Below the pieces are notes generated by a model. That model worked only from the letters and a program-made list of their open reading frames with translations. It was not told the origin of the DNA and searched no databases. The translations under genes and the position numbers were made by a program. Below, in pieces: positions 62,193 through 64,000 of a DNA stretch of 64,000 bases; the stretch's first letter is position 1, and each line of letters begins with the position of its first letter. The DNA comes from Phallusia mammillata (Eukaryota > Chordata > Ascidiacea > Phlebobranchia > Ascidiidae): NCBI GenBank assembly GCA_003260075.1, contig QLIY01000174.1, positions 62,001 through 126,000 of the forward strand, written 5' to 3'.

Positions 62193-64000
62193 AGAGGGGG
62201 CTATGGAGGCGGATACGTAGAGGAAAATTACACAGAGGAATATGACGAAAACCTGAACGAATACAATCAACAGGTAACTGTTCAAATCATATTCAGATGT
62301 TGTTTTTTGATTGTTTTTGTCAAACACTTGGTTTTGGTGTTTCTTTTTATTTTAAAGCTTTGAAATCTTTTTGTGTTCAGTGATACTTTGTGTTTTTAGG
62401 CCCAATACGTAGAAAATCCGGTAGAAGTTGGCGATGAACACACAACACAGGTGGGTGTGTTGCGTAACTAGATTACGTCATCGAAAGCCTAACGTATTTT
62501 TTACATTGACCAACGCCATAAACTGTGGCCAAAAAGTTATATTGCGTACTAAGGCGATTCTAGTTCATGGCAATTCTAAATTGCCAAACTTTTAATGCAA
62601 CTAATTTAGTATGAGTATTTTTTATTATTTCCGATAAATTGATTATTTCATTAACAAATGATAGGCTGTATTGTTTGGGATATATCCAGTATGCAAAATA
62701 AAACACAAATTGCAATTAGCCGGATTGCGATTAACCGAAATCATATGGGGCTGAGCTGCGGTTGTATAGTAGCGTCTGATTGGTTGCTTGACTGTCACGT
62801 GATTTGCAGGTGACGATACCGACAAGTTTAGCTGGTTCGATAATTGGAAAAGGCGGAAATAGGATAAGACAAATAAGACAGGTTGGTAAAATTCTGTTCC
62901 ATACGTTTGCACAATTAATGTTAGTGTTATCAGCCGTTGCAGTGTGTTTTCGACTTACTTACTTTTGTCATCCGTGTATAGTGTTCCTAAGGCCATATTA
63001 GTCCGAAACAAGGTATAAATCATACTATGCCAGGCATGTTGAGGGCGTTATACCGAATCAGCCGGTCACCAGGCATTTCCATATGGCACAGTGTAATCTA
63101 GAAAACTCTAGCTTACGGTGTCGTGATCGCTGGTTTGCATGAACCCTTTAGGGATGATCCCAGTTATGAATTTATGCCCATCTTAACTAAACAAGCAACA
63201 TACTTAGATATAAAAAATCATAGCAGCTAACGAGCAGTTTTTTGCCGTTGCGTGAAAATGCATACAAACCCACTGTTACACCTGTGCTTTTCTTGGCCAA
63301 AACTGATAACACAGTTATTTTGTATTTAGGATAGTGGCGCAATAATAAAGATTGATGAACCAGTTCCGGGTAGCGAAGACAGAGTCATCACTATCACTGG
63401 TACCCAGGAACAGACCCAAAATGCACAATATCTGCTGCAGAAAAGGTTAGCATGTTTATATATTCTTGACAAGCTTGGCCCCCAACCCTTTTTTTAACAA
63501 TCTGGTGCAAAAGATATTCGTTTTTGCATAGTGCCACTTTAATCTCATGGTATAGGATTTGCTGAAAGATGTGGGTGTGTATGAGAAAGCCAGAACCTCA
63601 ATTTCATTGATCATGTTTAATACCGAAAAGCGGTTTCACCCATTACAGTAAAATTGTGAAAGTATTTCTTTTAAACAACTGTATTTTTTGGAGATCAAAA
63701 GTTTCCGGAACAGCTTGCTTAATCAGACTTATAAGCCATATTTTCTCTGTTTTTGTTTTGTTTAACATTTGCTTACTTTGGTTACCGTGTGAATAGATAG
63801 AGGTGCATTGTCTGCTCTTGGATATATTTTTTCGATACGTGATGAGCTCTTGATTATTGGGTCGATATTCTGCCACCTAGTGGAAGACTAGTGATTTTGT
63901 TGTTGCGATTTACGAAACCAACAAATCACTGTTTCCCTCCAGGAGTCAGAAACTATCAACAACCGACCGAACAATTGCCACAGAACTGTACAGAATCATA
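52227..64000 (+). CDS. HNRNPK: Heterogeneous nuclear ribonucleoprotein K, 3' end beyond window
   Basis: Exons: 52227-52251, 55655-55764, 56045-56101, 56671-56714, 57073-57148, 57473-57577, 57943-58071, 58376-58535, 59056-59085, 59743-59794, 62083-62273, 62401-62451, 62810-62881, 63330-63445, 63944-64000 (open at the edge). The protein has a bipartite nuclear-import-like KR...KRSR segment (about 11-27), KH1 (about 36-104, loop GKGG), KH2 (about 112-182, loop GLKG), [20 protein letters not shown], an RGG/Gly-rich linker, and KH3 ([20 protein letters not shown] to [17 protein letters not shown]). hnRNP K binds C-rich RNA and DNA and works in transcription, splicing and translation. Phases match at every junction except inside exon 62083-62273. 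There, a 56-G run puts the two halves in different frames and makes a TAG at 62192; the run is probably a gap filler. The last 57 nt read [19 protein letters not shown], less certain. Confidence 0.93.
53077..53086. other. 10-G run
   Basis: Exactly ten G; no duplicated flanks seen. The left flank holds cagcatttcttaaccc, which resembles a hAT end. Confidence 0.55.
55033..55078 (+). mobile_element. hAT element left end, cut at a G-run join
   Basis: CAGTGGTCTTCAACCTGTGG followed by gtcgcgaccccaagtggg, a classic hAT left terminus, then the G run at 55079. The matching place in the right copy (near 55238, tttttgcctttaatg) has no element. Confidence 0.65.
55079..55089. other. 11-G run, probable assembly join
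   Basis: Joins the end of a contig that stops within a hAT element to the start of the overlapping copy at 55090. Confidence 0.68.
55831..55976 (+). mobile_element. Short hAT-type MITE
   Basis: Ends CAGAGGTTTGTAAAC and TTGTTAAGGACCCCTG. The flanks ctttaaac and ctttaatt agree at 6 of 8. hnRNP K intron 2. Confidence 0.55.
58525..58804. repeat. Direct duplication at the hnRNP K exon 8 donor
   Basis: The left copy covers the last bases of exon 8 and intron 8 up to 58658. The right copy restarts at ggcggaaggggtaagttc (58669). The copied donor at 58678 is not used in the model. Few substitutions. Confidence 0.75.
58659..58670. other. 12-G run, probable assembly join
   Basis: The last two G begin the right copy, leaving exactly ten as filler. 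Confidence 0.72.
59239..59417 (+). mobile_element. hAT-type MITE, same family as 6713-6928
   Basis: CAGTGGTGGGATTAAAATT at the left and GGACCGGCTGAATCCCACTA-CTG at the right, with shared interior blocks gacagtaaccagt-atgctaa and ccggttcgct. No clear target duplication. hnRNP K intron 9. Confidence 0.75.
59795..62082 (+). other. HNRNPK: hnRNP K intron 10, 2.3 kb
   Basis: Begins GTAAATTTA and ends TATTTGCAG. It contains a (GC)n-(GT)n microsatellite at 60451-60469. No additional exon is supported. Confidence 0.7.
62083..62273 (+). other. HNRNPK: hnRNP K Gly-rich exon interrupted by a 56-G run
   Basis: The 5' half reads NRST, a (GGT)n poly-glycine, then NW in the frame set by the previous exon (codons starting at 62084). 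The 3' half reads [20 protein letters not shown] and joins the next exon correctly, but lies in another frame. A run of 55 or 58 G would restore the frame; 56 does not. The true sequence here is probably an RGG segment of unknown length missing from the assembly. Confidence 0.75.
62136..62191. other. 56-G run within hnRNP K coding sequence
   Basis: Pure G run following (GGT)n; it causes a frame break in the exon. A probable gap filler or mis-sized homopolymer. Confidence 0.65.
63024..63180 (-). repeat. SINE-like dispersed repeat, copy D
   Basis: actatgccaggcatgttgag, ggcgttataccgaatcagcc, cccagttatgaatttatg in the same order as copies A and C. hnRNP K intron 13. Confidence 0.6.

Noticed and set aside
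62097-62363. Val/Gly frame through the G run
   Set aside because: Its start is the wrong frame of (GGT)n; only the part after the run is real hnRNP K sequence.
1-64000. CRISPR arrays, rRNA genes, bacterial operons or integrated viral genes
   Set aside because: None seen: no regular spaced repeats, no rRNA-like sequence, no ribosome-binding-site gene clusters, and no recognisable viral protein frames.

Overview
This is animal genomic DNA with spliced genes, most likely from a tunicate such as an ascidian close to Ciona. That assignment is inferred from the chordate-type gene set, the AT-rich background, the small exons, the dense short hAT-like elements and the apparent presence of two divergent alleles in one assembly. 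No single sequence proves the species.

Four protein-coding genes were rebuilt exon by exon from reading frames, GT-AG junctions and matching intron phases. (1) A + strand FGF-family gene (10764-18107, 3 exons, 458 aa) carries very basic segments on both sides of its FGF core. (2) A second, divergent FGF-family gene lies on the - strand (24653-25902, 3 or 4 exons, 170 or 197 aa). The two FGF genes are tail to tail and share the same intron phases and a 107-nt middle exon. (3) An RBM33 orthologue on the + strand (26501-49280, 15 exons, 898 aa) starts about 600 bp from the second FGF, head to head with it. It has an acidic N-terminus, Arg/Ser-rich and Pro-rich middles and a small C-terminal RRM split across three exons by introns of 8.2 and 5.9 kb. 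(4) An hnRNP K gene on the + strand (52227 to beyond the window end, 15 exons seen) has three KH domains and an RGG-type linker.

Layout: 1-10.7 kb has no supported gene and holds repeats. 10.7-18.1 kb is FGF-A, in DNA visibly richer in GC and CpG than the rest. 18.1-24.6 kb is intergenic. 24.6-25.9 kb is FGF-B. 26.5-49.3 kb is RBM33, whose large introns are full of hAT-type elements. 52.2-64 kb is hnRNP K. Nothing links the four genes into one pathway beyond proximity: two encode predicted secreted growth factors and two encode RNA-binding proteins.

A second layer of structure is technical. There are 16 pure C or G runs, 12 of them 10-12 nt and four of 56-68 nt, plus one N. Most of the short runs sit exactly between two near-identical direct copies of about 65-215 bp. 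The best explanation is scaffold joins between overlapping contigs, probably the two alleles, with a fixed 10-base filler. The differences between such copies expose polymorphic insertions, including one hAT end present in one copy and absent from the other. The 56-G run falls inside an hnRNP K coding exon and breaks its frame.
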